Below, piece by piece: positions 9,615 through 20,605 of a DNA stretch of 64,000 bases; position 1 is the first letter of the stretch, and each line of letters starts with the position of its first letter. A program made the translations under genes and the position numbers. The stretch comes from Pochonia chlamydosporia 170 (lineage: Eukaryota > Ascomycota > Sordariomycetes > Hypocreales > Clavicipitaceae): positions 558,001 through 622,000 of the forward strand of contig NC_035795.1 in assembly GCF_001653235.2 (NCBI RefSeq). Reading direction: 5' to 3'. The notes below the pieces were generated by a model, which was not told the origin of the DNA, did no database searches, and saw only the letters and a program-made list of their open reading frames with translations.

Positions 9615-11537
9615 TTATTGCGATGCAGCGACGCACCAATGGCGATGGAAAGCCCATGCGCTTTTCTGGCATTCCTTACTGCAGTATTTGGTACGACGAC
9701 ACCGGCGACACTTCGCAAATTGCCTTGTGTACTCTTCCCACTTGCCACATTGGTAATAGGCACACTGTCGAATGCCACCACGAGTATCGTCCTTGCGGCA
9801 GAGATTTCGCATAACAACCCCAGCCCAGTATTGCATGTCAGTGCTGTGATAACGAACAGTAAACTTTTCTACGAGAGGAAAAAGGTTGAAATCGTTGGGC
9901 AGTAGATATTCCTCCTCGGAGTCCTCAGAATCGTCTACATCCGGCGTTTCTTCCTCTCCATCAAGAGCCGCCAAGTTTGTGCCCAAGGAAAGTTTTGGCA
10001 CTATATGGCTCTTTTGGAAATATGACCGCAGCCCACAGTATTTAGAGACGTATGCCAAAAGTTGTAGTGACATTAACACATCCTCTTCTCGTGGCATGAC
10101 GGCAAGCATCTGCGCGGTAGGAACAACATGTCGATCCAGTAGATATCGAGGCACGGTCGAATGCGGCGCTGGTTGTTGAGGCGGTGTGACCATTGTTGGC
10201 CGACCCGGAGAAAGTCCCATTGGTGGAACAGGTGTTGCATTCGTCGTGTTTCCCATACTCCCGTCCATTGCATTTCGGTGCGTGATGTTGAAAGTGCCAG
10301 GGTCTTGATGTGTTTCTGATACTGTTGGAGTATTTAACTCCAGAGATGAACCTGCAAGTATGCCCTCCCCATCCTCCATAGAAATATCCTGGATGCCGAC
10401 AGTAGACTGCATTTCTGTTGTACCAGCCATATCGGCATCGGGTGATTCATCAGATGGCATACTGTCGGCATTCATGTCGTCTGTTTCAACAGTAGAGGTC
10501 TGATGTCTAATAGATGGTCTCCTTCGAGGTCTATCAGAAGCATCTAGCGCGGCTGTCGCAGCAGCAGCTGTCGCGGCCGCAGCGGCTTCTGCGTTTACAG
10601 CTGGGGCAGGCCGCACAGTTGGTGAACGCAGTTGAGGTGGGGGGAGTGGTGTCGTGGGTGAATTAGGTTGGGATGCATTCTCTCCCTGGCCAAACAGGGC
10701 CATTGATGCCAAACGATCCGAGTCACGAACAGGTCGCACGAGGCCGTCGATGTCCTCCATAGCTGATGTTGGTACAGCCAGAGGCTGCAAAACGGCTCCG
10801 GCCGAAGCCGTGTAAGCATGCCGGGAGTCACTCGTTCGAGAAGTGTGCCGGTGACGGCCAGCAGCCAAGGCACTTCGCTCTGGTGTTGTGATGGTAGATT
10901 GCGATGCTGCGGCTGTGGGCTCAACCATCGACTGGGCAGTGATAGATGATGGTCCAGCATAGCTGGCAGACACATCAATGGAAGGAGGAGGGCCGTGCCG
11001 TCGGGCAGTCCTCTGGTCGGGCTCGAGGCGGGCGGATCGATTGGTGAAGGAAGTCGCTGGTTTGGAGGAGCCACGATGGTCATGTCCCCGATGACGACGG
11101 TGATGATGTTCGTGGATCTGTTTTTGGCTGGCTTCTTCTGCCTTTTCGCGACACTTTTCAATGATTTTGATATAGTTGTCAAGTATGGTTGCGATGACTG
11201 GTACCATGTCGGCTTCGACCACTCGAGTTCGTACGTTTTCAGTTCCTCGGACGCCGATGTTAACTACACATTGAAATGCAAGATTCCATTTCCACATGCC
11301 CATCATGTCCGTACTCCGACCTTGCTTCAATATGCAGACGAGACGTTCGATGCCTCCATCGACGGTTAAAATGTCGCGGATCCGAGCTGAGGAGGTGGTC
11401 AGATAGGCAAGGTGGTTGAGAGAGTTGATGAGTGGCAGTGTGGATGTGCAGTCGAGAGCTCGGCGGTCATAAAGAGCAGTTGTGATGCCAACAGACGCCT
11501 TGTTGACGTTCGGAATGCTGAAATTAACTTCCCTCAT
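9615..11537 (-). CDS. samB: MYND-type zinc finger protein SamB/Mub1
   Basis: Single exon, 640 residues. The N-terminal third (MREVNFSIPNVNKAS onward) is a conserved helical armadillo-like region, the middle is a low-complexity S/T/P/A-rich linker (about residues 150-470), and the C-terminus is a MYND zinc finger (about 595-636) with ligands in CAYYQCGKW, AKCRRCRRTKYCSKEC and HRHWC. This order matches Aspergillus SamB (cell polarity and conidiophore development) and yeast Mub1, which works with the E3 ligase Ubr2 to degrade Rpn4. The cellular role here is inferred from these orthologues. Histidine-rich HEHHHRRHRGHDHRG near residue 150 is low complexity. Confidence 0.92.
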   Translation of the reverse strand: MREVNFSIPNVNKASVGITTALYDRRALDCTSTLPLINSLNHLAYLTTSSARIRDILTVDGGIERLVCILKQGRSTDMMGMWKWNLAFQCVVNIGVRGTENVRTRVVEADMVPVIATILDNYIKIIEKCREKAEEASQKQIHEHHHRRHRGHDHRGSSKPATSFTNRSARLEPDQRTARRHGPPPSIDVSASYAGPSSITAQSMVEPTAAASQSTITTPERSALAAGRHRHTSRTSDSRHAYTASAGAVLQPLAVPTSAMEDIDGLVRPVRDSDRLASMALFGQGENASQPNSPTTPLPPPQLRSPTVRPAPAVNAEAAAAATAAAATAALDASDRPRRRPSIRHQTSTVETDDMNADSMPSDESPDADMAGTTEMQSTVGIQDISMEDGEGILAGSSLELNTPTVSETHQDPGTFNITHRNAMDGSMGNTTNATPVPPMGLSPGRPTMVTPPQQPAPHSTVPRYLLDRHVVPTAQMLAVMPREEDVLMSLQLLAYVSKYCGLRSYFQKSHIVPKLSLGTNLAALDGEEETPDVDDSEDSEEEYLLPNDFNLFPLVEKFTVRYHSTDMQYWAGVVMRNLCRKDDTRGGIRQCAYYQCGKWEEYTRQFAKCRRCRRTKYCSKECQKSAWAFHRHWCVAASQ

Positions 11538-13429
11538 TTTGGTGAGACTGGCCCTTGACTAAGGGGAGAAAACTTGTGGTGGAAAGGGTGATCAGACGCT
11601 GAAGCCTGCTGAGGTTAGGTGGCAGGCGAATAGGGAAGCCCCTCGGACAGAGGGGCTCAATAAGTCGACTGTAAAAGCCAAGCTTGTTGCAAAAGGGTGC
11701 TTGGAAGTTGAAAAATCGATGGATGCTCGATCGATAGCAAATGATGTTGTGGTAGTTAAGGTGGTAGAAGCCTGGAGATGCGGTCGGGGTGACCGAGTGG
11801 CGGCTTGTCGCCGAAGGCACTTTGATGGCTAGCAAAGAGCAGCGCTTCACGACAGCCTAGGTGCGTCTAAGCAGAAAAATGCTGCTTATCGAGACTGATG
11901 ATGAGGGGATGTAAAAATCGAAAGTATGCCGTTGTCGTGGTCGGGTGCAGTAATAGCGCAGGTCGACTGGGTGGTGTTTCAGGCAAAGGCTGAGTTCGAA
12001 CAGGACGGAAGCGTGGGAGGAGGCGGCGAAGGGAGCATGCAACATCAACGGGGAAGGGAAGAGGGAAAACGATGCAGCTAAACTAGCGGCCGCTGAGTAG
12101 ACGAGTTCGCGTAGGGACGATCCAGTTGTGACGGCTGTTGACTGAAAACCGTTCTCAACGATGGAGCAGCATGAGGAGCAGAGTAACTTTTCCGGCTACC
12201 GAGAGTTTGTAGATGGCGCGCCGTGGCCGTGATGCGGGAGACGGGGGTGAGAAGGGGGCAAGTAGCGAAGGGGGAAAACGTCGAAGGCGGGTGGAGGTTG
12301 GACAAGGAAGCTGGGCCTGACAGCCACCTAAACGACAGGGAGATCTCTGACGCCGGCCGGCACTGGCCAGCATCAAACTCCAGGGAGTAGTAGAACCGGG
12401 CCACTTTGCGTCTGATGTCTCATGTCTGGTCTCTATGGTCACTGGTCAGGCCTACTTCAGTCTGGTCTGTCCCATACAGCGCAGGCGTGTATGCCGTTCA
12501 TCATCAGTGCCATTATTGATACTCTCCATGTCAGGTGCACATCCCTCATCAGACCGCTGTTGGAAGTTGCGAGACGAATTTGGCCAAAGATATCAAACAA
12601 ACTGATGGTCCTAAGAGGACCAGGCTAGACTCCCGCGAGTATAATTTCAATGTTGACATTTGAATTGACCTCAGCTGTATCTCTGAAAATGGTCAGCGGT
12701 TCCAAGGATCTCGTGCTGTCTGGTGCTTGAATTTTTACGGACGATACAGATTCAGGCGGATGACGCCAGGCTGTATTCCCAACCGGGCCAGGCTAATCTC
12801 TTCTACAATCTACCCACCTACGTACGCACCCAAATATTTCGCCATCGCCTCAACTTTGACTCATTTGTTGCAATCCGGACTCCATTTATGGCTTCACGAC
12901 CCGAGAGCTTTATGTTCCGCGGGTGCATGCCTTCCACAACGCGCAGTATTTCAAATTGGATTCCTCCATACTACAATGAGCGTTCTGTTTCCAATGGCTG
13001 TATCAACATGCAGCATGCGCGTTGGTTCCGATCATTGGGCTTCATCTGAGGTACCTTGGCACTCTCAGCGTGAATCAACAACTGGCTACAGAGCTCGTAG
13101 TCTATTGGCTACCCCAGTACGCAGCTGGTTCCGTTGAGGCGTTTCAAACTGCGCAGGCCCTTCCAAACGGAGCTGAGCGTGAGATAAGAGCAGGATTGGA
13201 TCATACAGAGAGCCCCTTCTTGTTGGCGACCATCGACGCTTCTTGGACCTATTGAATCTAATACGGCGGAGTATATTATGCACTTAGGTATCATAGAAAC
13301 ATCGTATTCAATGCTAGTCCCAACGCGACCATTGTCCTGGGCTTGTCGAGTGTCGGTAGTTAACGATTGAACCCAAGGAGACTATGTCAATTAAATAACG
13401 GCATCAACGCATGCTTCCTTCCAGCTCGA
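11538..13429. other. Intergenic, samB upstream region
   Basis: Contains a long pyrimidine-rich (on the minus strand) stretch from 11540 to about 12400, consistent with a samB promoter and long 5' leader; several short upstream ORFs occur there. TCTGGT words cluster at 12424-12468. ORFs at 12723-13255 overlap in all frames and show no family features. No gene called. Confidence 0.4.
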
Positions 13430-14443
13430 TCAGTCGCCGCTGATTTTGGCATGTCGGAAGTATTTCATACCCACCCAAGCCACCACAACCCAAACCCAAG
13501 CCATGACGCCTGTTAAGATAATGAGTGCTGGATAATAGCCGACTATAGGTAGAGTCTCGTCATCTTCGAATTCTGGCGGCGCATAAGGCGTCTTGCCCAC
13601 GTCCCACGCCCACTTCCAGACATCTAGACAAGATCCCATGCCAATGACGAAGACGAACCAAGTCACAGTAAGAACAACCCATCCCCACCATTCAGTCTCA
13701 GAGTAGTCCCAGTCAGAGTCAGGAGGAGGGAGCGCTGTTGTGGACATACCACTATAGGATAGAGGCGATTTTGTCTGTTGAAATGATCTCCGGCGGGGAG
13801 TTGTTGTCCGGTTGGCGTAATACGAGTCCGACCCAGATGACACAGATAACGTAGAATGTATGGCGCTTTGGTCATGGGGAATCTGCAGTAGCTCCTCCTC
13901 GTCAGTCGTCGAGTTATAAGAGTTTCGTCCTGGGCTGAGTTGCTCTTCGTTTGCTCTACTGGCCATGACGTCCATCGTGGACTGGTTGGTCGTCGACCTC
14001 GGTGGCGGTATATCGGCCGATACCGTGCGATGTGCGAGATCAGATGCCTTGAGACCTAGGGCGTCCCGTTCCAAGAGTGTTGTAGCATCCAACGACGTCC
14101 CAACCGATTCCGCTTCGAACGTAGTGATATGTGAGGTGTCGATGGTCAATGGTTTGGAGTCCCGCTTCTCCCGCTGTGCGCCGCGCCCTAGCAGTGCTAC
14201 CTTTCTAAGGGACCCTCGTCGACGTCGGGTCTTTTGCTGCTGCGACACTGTAGGGAGTGAGGAGAGGGTGGCGGCCACTGGAGGCAATGTGTCGTCGTCG
14301 TCCTGGTCTAGACACGTCTTATGGTCCGCAGATATCCTCATGAAAGGTAATCTGGACAGCAGTCCAGTGCTGGAATACGCTCTACCACGCGCTGACGTTT
14401 GCTCTACCTCCTCACATAAAGCATCGCCCATACTGTCGTCCAT
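13430..14443 (-). CDS. Conserved fungal protein with two C-terminal TM segments
   Basis: Function not recognised. Taking the ATG at 14443 (start MDDSMGDALCEEVEQ, A at -3, G at +4) gives 337 residues; an in-frame ATG at 14479 has weak context and would add 12. The first 250 residues are hydrophilic, Ser/Thr/Arg-rich and probably cytosolic, with basic patches such as KTRRRRGSLRK. A well-conserved-looking C-terminus follows: SETEWWGWVVLTVTWFVFVI (TM1), a short loop with a Cys and Trp residues (LDVWKWAWDVGKTPYAPPEF, acidic EDDE), then YYPALIILTGVMAWVWVVVA (TM2) and a basic tail. It is divergent from the zinc transporter gene, with about 1 kb between them. Confidence 0.7.
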   Translation of the reverse strand: MDDSMGDALCEEVEQTSARGRAYSSTGLLSRLPFMRISADHKTCLDQDDDDTLPPVAATLSSLPTVSQQQKTRRRRGSLRKVALLGRGAQREKRDSKPLTIDTSHITTFEAESVGTSLDATTLLERDALGLKASDLAHRTVSADIPPPRSTTNQSTMDVMASRANEEQLSPGRNSYNSTTDEEELLQIPHDQSAIHSTLSVSSGSDSYYANRTTTPRRRSFQQTKSPLSYSGMSTTALPPPDSDWDYSETEWWGWVVLTVTWFVFVIGMGSCLDVWKWAWDVGKTPYAPPEFEDDETLPIVGYYPALIILTGVMAWVWVVVAWVGMKYFRHAKISGD

Positions 14444-15450
14444 TGTGCGCAATACAATATGTTCGAGTGGCAACAGCATCAATGTTGTGACTGTCCTGGT
14501 CGCCTCTGGCAGACTGCGACTCAAGACTGTTGTGAAAGGCCGGTGGTACGGACGAATCTGCACTCGAAGTTGGTGATTCTTGACAGGTCGTCGGGGGCCC
14601 GATAAACAAATCCAACCAAAGTCTCAGCGCGTCACTGCGCACCAATACCCAAGCTGGGAGTCAATGTTACGTTCTGTCGAAGCACTATTTGTGGATATGC
14701 TTGAATGTCTAAGAAAAAGAGTCTGAGAAAGCGCGCCTCTTTCTAGGTGAGTCGGCTACTAGATCATTTGGCGCATTATCGGTGGACGTCAAACCAGGCA
14801 TTGAGTGATGTCTGGGAAGGCTCAATCCGCCTTGTAGGTTGTACATGTAGGGGAGGTGATATCCAAGTCCTCTCATTATTAGTGTTCTTGGAACATGCGT
14901 CCTCCTTGTTGCATTCGCCAACAAATCGAGAGCCGGCCCACTTGTACTTAATGGCCCTTTCAAACTGCAACCAATTACATGTGAGCCCCTGAGTCTACTC
15001 AGCGTGATTAGGCCCGCCCCAGCCAGCATGCATTCAACCACCCCACAGCCCAGAATCCATCAATGGCCAGTTGAAGTGCAATCGTCCTGCCACATTCTAC
15101 TACCTCAATCGCGATACATTTGCCGCGTCGGCTTTGCTATGAAAATTACTAACGATTCGATCCGATTGACCCATCCGAGTCGCAGAAAATTCCGTCGTCA
15201 TTTCCGGCAACTGCACGGCTTCATTCTTAACGATCCGATCTATCCAGTTACCTTGGAACAGAGTCGGACAACTGGTGCAGCTGGGCTTATGGAGCCAGGC
15301 GATACTGATTACACTTATTGCTCATCTACTCCGCGATTAGATCTTCCACCAACCGTAGTGGTGGACGATATTGATCCTTTACCCAAGCAAGAACAGCCTG
15401 ACGATTCTATCGGGCGACTCGAATCACGATTTCTTGCGCCTTCAGCCGTC
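14444..15450. other. Divergent intergenic region
   Basis: Shared promoter region of the two-TM protein (minus) and the ZRG17-like gene (plus). The plus-strand frame stays open upstream of the chosen ZRG17 start, with in-frame ATGs at 15028, 15139 and 15289, so part of 15028-15450 could be coding N-terminal extension. Nothing else recognised. Confidence 0.4.
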
Positions 15451-16745
15451 ATGGCGTCAGAGACGCATCCCATAGACATTGCCACCACTGGTGCTCCGCA
15501 TAATCCATTCAATTTCCAAACACAGGTGATATCTACATCACCTGTTAAATCGGTATGACCTGCCACGCTACACCCATGTTAAAATACACCAAATATCAGG
15601 AACAATGTATATGAGGCGGTAACTGACTCAAACCGTTATAGAACATCGGCCAACGTCGTGGCCACAGGTATAAGCATAGCAGCATCTCAGCTCAACATCA
15701 AATTTTCCAAGAACCGCCGCCGAGACCCCCTCCTGTCCTCCCAGCGTCACTCCCCATTCCGACACTCTCAGAAGCATGGAAGAGTATGCACAAAGAACAA
15801 CGCACCAGACTCTACTGGAGTATGTGCCACCTGACTGTTGCTATCTTTATCTTCTTCAGATCTGAGGGATCTCTCTCTGCTATGGCTTTGTCTCATTTGG
15901 TTTTTTTCGACGCTGGAAGCGCCGCGGTATGTGTTGTTGTGGAGGTACTAGGAAACTTCGAAGTTTGGCGACGTAGCAGCATACGGCACCCTTTTGGACT
16001 AGAGAGAGCCGAAGTCCTTGCTGGATTCGCAATGTCCATATTTCTTCTCTTTGGAGGCTTCGATCTCGTATCTCATAACCTCAAGCACTTTTTGGAGACA
16101 TTGGGTACCCATGAGGCGCACCACGAGCATGCACATGGCCGAGTGTCAGCCAGTTCAATCGACCTGGTAGCTGCTGTCGCCATTGTCAGCACCTTAGTTT
16201 CTGCCTATGGGCTGAAGAACCACTCCCGTATTGCCAAGGTTATGAGAGTCTCCTACCTGGCCGCCCTCCCAAGCATTCTTTCCAATCCGTTTCACTTTCT
16301 GACCTTATTCTTCTCTTTGATTGTTGCGTTATTGCCCCTGTTATCGATTTCGCTGTATACTTGGTTAGATCGATTAATCTGCGCCACTATTTCAGTAGCA
16401 ATGTTCAGTCTTGGTATGCGAGTCGCGATCGCGCAAGGTCTCATGTTGCTGATGTCTTATGGCGGAACGAATGGAGACTTGGGAGTGACATCCGTGCTGC
16501 AAGAAATTGAATCAGATATGGCTATAACTCGAGTCGAAGAGTCTCAATTCTGGCAGGTTCACTATGGTTTATGCATGGCTAACCTAAAAGTTAGTGTCGT
16601 GAGGGGCTGCGACGAGGCTGCTGTTAGCAAGTTGCGGAATCGGATTTCATCATTAATCCAAAATAGACTTGGGGAGGGTTATGGCGTGGGTGGTAATATA
16701 CGATGGGAGGTCACACTACAAATACACACCAATGCCAGTCTTTGA
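15451..16745 (+). CDS. ZRG17: ZRG17-like cation diffusion facilitator (zinc transporter)
   Basis: Member of the cation diffusion facilitator family; yeast Zrg17 pairs with Msc2 to load zinc into the early secretory pathway. Exons 15451-15552 and 15642-16745; 401 residues with the start MASETHPIDIATTG. The intron has donor GTATGA and acceptor TTATAG and joins SPVKS to NIGQRRGHRYKHSS, a conserved junction in my recollection of the family. Several TM segments follow (about residues 90-290), with the CDF-like HPFGLERAEVLAGF and a His-rich loop HEAHHEHAHG that could bind zinc. The C-terminal cytosolic domain is present. Upstream in-frame ATGs leave the start uncertain (up to 54 residues longer from 15289). 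Confidence 0.85.
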
Positions 16746-17247
16746 GAAACCTCAGAGCAACTATATTGCAGCCTCTGCTATTCATTGTTTAGCATATCTC
16801 AACTACAATATTCTTCTTCCCGCGTCCGTTTAGCCGCCAAGACTTTCTCGGCTTCTCTACAACATTGATCATATGTACAAAGGGTGAACTTTCCCTGTTT
16901 ATTGGTAGGTCGAAAATTAGCACTAGACACTGACAACCGTGGTTACACTGTACATTTTAACATGAGAAGGGTATCCTGGCTGTCAGAGACCGCCAACTAG
17001 CTATCTGTGGGGGACCTACAGAATGCGTGTATATACATACTGAAAACAAGAGAGCAGAGAACCTCCCGCTAAAACTGAAAGATTGGCATCGAAATATAAA
17101 GAAAGAGAACGACCCATACTTGACAAAATAAGGAGCCTCCGGATATTAGGGGCAGTTCTACAGCCATGATGGCGCCTCAGGATCAATTGGGATTTCCAGG
17201 TTTCTCAGAGTAGAGTCGACCAAGATCCGGAGTTCCATGATTGGCAA
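16746..17247. other. Intergenic between convergent ZRG17 and MGM1
   Basis: Only short chance ORFs; expected to contain both 3' UTRs. Nothing else seen. Confidence 0.5.
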
Positions 17248-20139
17248 TTAAAACAGGCCCCATCTGCCACGATGCTTCTCGCCGTCAGGCCTGCGTGTGC
17301 CAGTCGGTCGGTCGCGCTCTCTGCCCTCTAGCTGTTTCAGACTGTCCATTTTTTCAAGAACAAGTTCCAAAAGCTCCTTTCTGCGTATTACCTCTAGATG
17401 TCGGCGAATTTTGGGGTCTTCCTTCGCAAACCGCTCAACTTCGTCCTGGGTGAGGTGGCGGCCAAGACGGAGATCCAACTCGCGAGGGAAGTTGTAGTAG
17501 AATTCAGAAAGCAACTCAACATTCAGGAAAAGAACAGCTGTAGAAGCTAACTTGGAGGCTGCAGCGTCTAAAAACACCTCAGGGCAGTAGTATTTATTCT
17601 TGGCAGACGCACATTGCTTAGATCTGAGGGCCATGAGTCGCATCTTAATAATATCAGCACGATCGCGAAGAAAAGCTGCCTCACGTCCTAATTGTTATTA
17701 GACCACAATTCTCAATTGCAGAGAGCTCCCTCGCGAGGAGATTAATCGGACCGAGCACGTACCTTTGGCCAGAAGTGAAGCGCTGAAACCGCCTGCACCG
17801 CTTCTACCGTCGCCTTCAACTGTAATGTCGCCTTTCCGAGCCTTGTCGACGAAATTCATGACTTCCTTTAACTTTCGGCGACCACCCACAGACGACTCAA
17901 GCCCGGTCAAAGCAGCCTCGCAGTCATATAGTTCCTTCTTGAGCACATCTCCAACGTGTTGCCGCCCTTGAGCCCACTCCCGTTCCTCAACCTCAATTTC
18001 GAACTTGAAGGGCTTAATGCAATTCTCGACTTGATCACTGGTGCTGTAGAATCTTTCATTGAGAATGGTTGATGCTGCCTCCAAGATGGCTTGGCGAGCG
18101 AAAGGATGAGTTGCGAAATTGGAGTTGTTAAGAAGCTGATCGACATGATTTTGTAAGGAAGAAGCCACAACAGTAGTGGCGAGACGGCCAACACCGAGCT
18201 TAGTGAGGGCTGATACTGACGCATCAAGCTGCCGGTGCCAGTACAACGAGGAAGCTTCTGCCTTCGGCAGAGCTGAGATGTGGTCAGGCTCTTCTGGGGC
18301 CAGCGACAAATCTATGATAGGTTTGTTCCAGTACCTGGCAGCCAAGAGGTCCAGTACTTTTTGATCGAGCTCGCCTTTCAGCAGCTCTCGCATCTGTGGT
18401 CTGCCAAATTCGTCTGTGAATTTCTTGAAAGAGTGCTTGAAAGCGTCCAAACTCTCCGCGAGATACGATTCCGCGGACAGAGGCCGATCGTTATATTGTA
18501 CTTTGAACTCATAACTTGCCTCTTCCAGCTCTTGTCGAATGGCATCGCTTGTGCTTTGCAGGCTGGATGACATGGTTTGTTCAAGTACATGCATCAACTT
18601 TTTGCGCAACGTAGTCGTGCCAACATTGACACCAGCGTCTGGCCCGAATTCTAGAGGATGCGAGGAGAAGAAGCTGCTCTCATTTTTTGCTATCGTCGTC
18701 ATCAGATTTGCTTGCCCCATCTTAAACAACCCGTGCGATGATGGTGCTTTGGAAACAACTCCCACATAGCCAAGACGGAGAGGGTATTGCTTGTCGTTGA
18801 GAATTGCAGCGCCACGTGTGGGCTCAACCAGGTCCATTTTCGTGACAACCCCTATTGTCCGTTCACCTCTTGGGTCAACTCGGCGTGATGCCCTCAGTGC
18901 GGTTGAGTTTGCAAGGTCCACGTCGGCAGCCGAGATAGCTAGAATGACATTTGGAGATTGGATGTACTTATCGCACAGCTCTGAAATCTTCTGCTTTAGT
19001 TGAAGCGGTTGGTTTTGACCAACAACCTGAATGTAACCGGGTAAATCAATGAGAGACAAGTCCGGAACATTGGGAGAGTAGATTGTTAGGTGTATAGGGT
19101 CATCCGACACACAGTCAGCGTCCGAGACTGCCATGTTGAGCTCCGTGAGCGTCCGTTGAATTGACGAGAAGTCTGAAAGACGCCTCAATCCGAGGTCTGG
19201 AAACTCTCCATATTCCTCTCCTGAACCTGGAGTGTTCACCAGAGTAAGCTCGATTGGTCTACGCGTGACCATATTTGAGCCCTTGGGCAGAAATTCATGT
19301 CCAACAATAGCCTCTAGAACAGAACTTTTCCCTGATGATTGGGAGCCAATGACAACAATAGAGGGGAGGGTTAATGAGCTGGACTGGCCAACATTTTGGA
19401 GTATGCTTCTGATCTCGATCATTTTCTTCGTTAAAACCATCATTTGATCATCATTTGCGACCTCTTCCAAATCTCGGGGATCATCCTCTGAGGATTTTTC
19501 GTAGCCATAAGCTGCTGCAGTAGCACCAATAGCCGCGGCAGCGCCGGTTCTGCTCTGTCTTGGGTCACCACCACCTCCTTGTCCGCCCGAACCCCCTGTG
19601 CCAACGTCTTCATGTATTCGAAGGATTTTTTTGAGCCAATCTGGCGCATCGACCTGCTCCTTCGTGTTCTCCCATCCCTGACGCGTTTGAGCAGCAACAT
19701 CCTTGGCCGTATCAAACAGGTTGGACGCCGTCGAGGTGACTGTGTCTTTGGTGGTATGGAAGAGTTCGATGGCATAAGTACTTGCCTCTGTGGAAAGTTA
19801 GGGTAATTCATGGATGAACGCGTTAATAAGCGGTAGGGACGTACGGTTTGCTTGATACTGAACCCAGGCAAAAGCACCAATTGCCAACCCACCGAACATA
19901 GCGGGTATTCTGGCGAACTTGACAACTAGCTTTGGCAAGAAGCGGGCGAATGAGATTCCGGCAATGACTGCATTATGGAACGAGTTGCCGCCAAACCACA
20001 TGCGCCTCCTAGTCGCTCGAATGGATGAGTCGGCTCGTAGTAGACCTCCCGTGGGAACTCTGTGTAGTTGTCGAGTGACAGAGACTGATGCGCGTCGTGT
20101 GGCAGGCCGCAACCCAGCGGCTAGAACTTGTGAACTCAT
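17248..20139 (-). CDS. MGM1: Mitochondrial dynamin-like GTPase MGM1 (OPA1 homologue)
   Basis: Drives inner-membrane fusion and cristae maintenance. Exons (minus): 20139-19845, 19787-17763 and 17687-17248; 919 residues. The N-terminus is an Arg/Ser-rich mitochondrial presequence without acidic residues until about residue 37, then a TM segment near residues 79-95 (FGGLAIGAFAWVQ). The GTPase domain shows G1 GSQSSGKSS (about 246), TRRP for G2, DLPG for G3 and TKMD for G4. A glycine-rich GTGGSGGQGGGG linker lies between TM and GTPase, in the region where rhomboid processing occurs in yeast. Intron 1 has GTACGT, intron 2 GTACGT with branch CTAATAAC. The last exon encodes the C-terminal assembly helices (EFYYNFPRELD). 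Secure. Confidence 0.95.
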
Positions 20140-20605
20140 TACGATGGGAGTTGTCGGTCGCAGGCGTATACTCAGGTTCGCCTATGGTCCTAAACAGGAC
20201 CCTTAGTCAAGGAAGCCGATTCGAGCCTGGTGTTTAGCATTCGCGAAGCTGCATTTGATTGATATGTATTTGGATGTCGTCCATGAACCTTGGAACTTTG
20301 GAACAAGGCTGCCAGGCCAGGTGCCACCGCTATACCCACCTAAAGTACCTACCTACCGGTACCTGGCCGCCTGTCCCTTGTCGAGAGGTCCATGTGCCCA
20401 TACATCCGCACTTTGTCACCACATGCAAGCAGCTGGTGCCAGCCAGTACTTTGGCGAAACAAGTGGGGCAATGCAACTCTCGCCATTTGACAGACCTTGG
20501 GCTTATCACCACGTGATGCCACTTATCGGGAACTTTTCCGTCAAAATTTCTGGATTTCCCACTTAGAGCCAATGTCCGTTGTGTACACTCATTTATTTCG
20601 CCATC
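20140..20605. other. Divergent promoter between MGM1 and SPB1
   Basis: A short divergent promoter of 466 bp. It carries a TACCTACCGGTACC block near 20345-20364 (variant of the TACCTAGGTA word) and CAGGCCAGGTGCC. The small ORFs on both strands show no family features. Confidence 0.5.

Noticed and set aside
14412..14645. Upstream minus-strand ORF as a first exon of the two-TM protein
   Set aside because: No donor/acceptor pair linking it in frame was found, and the ATG at 14443 has good context.
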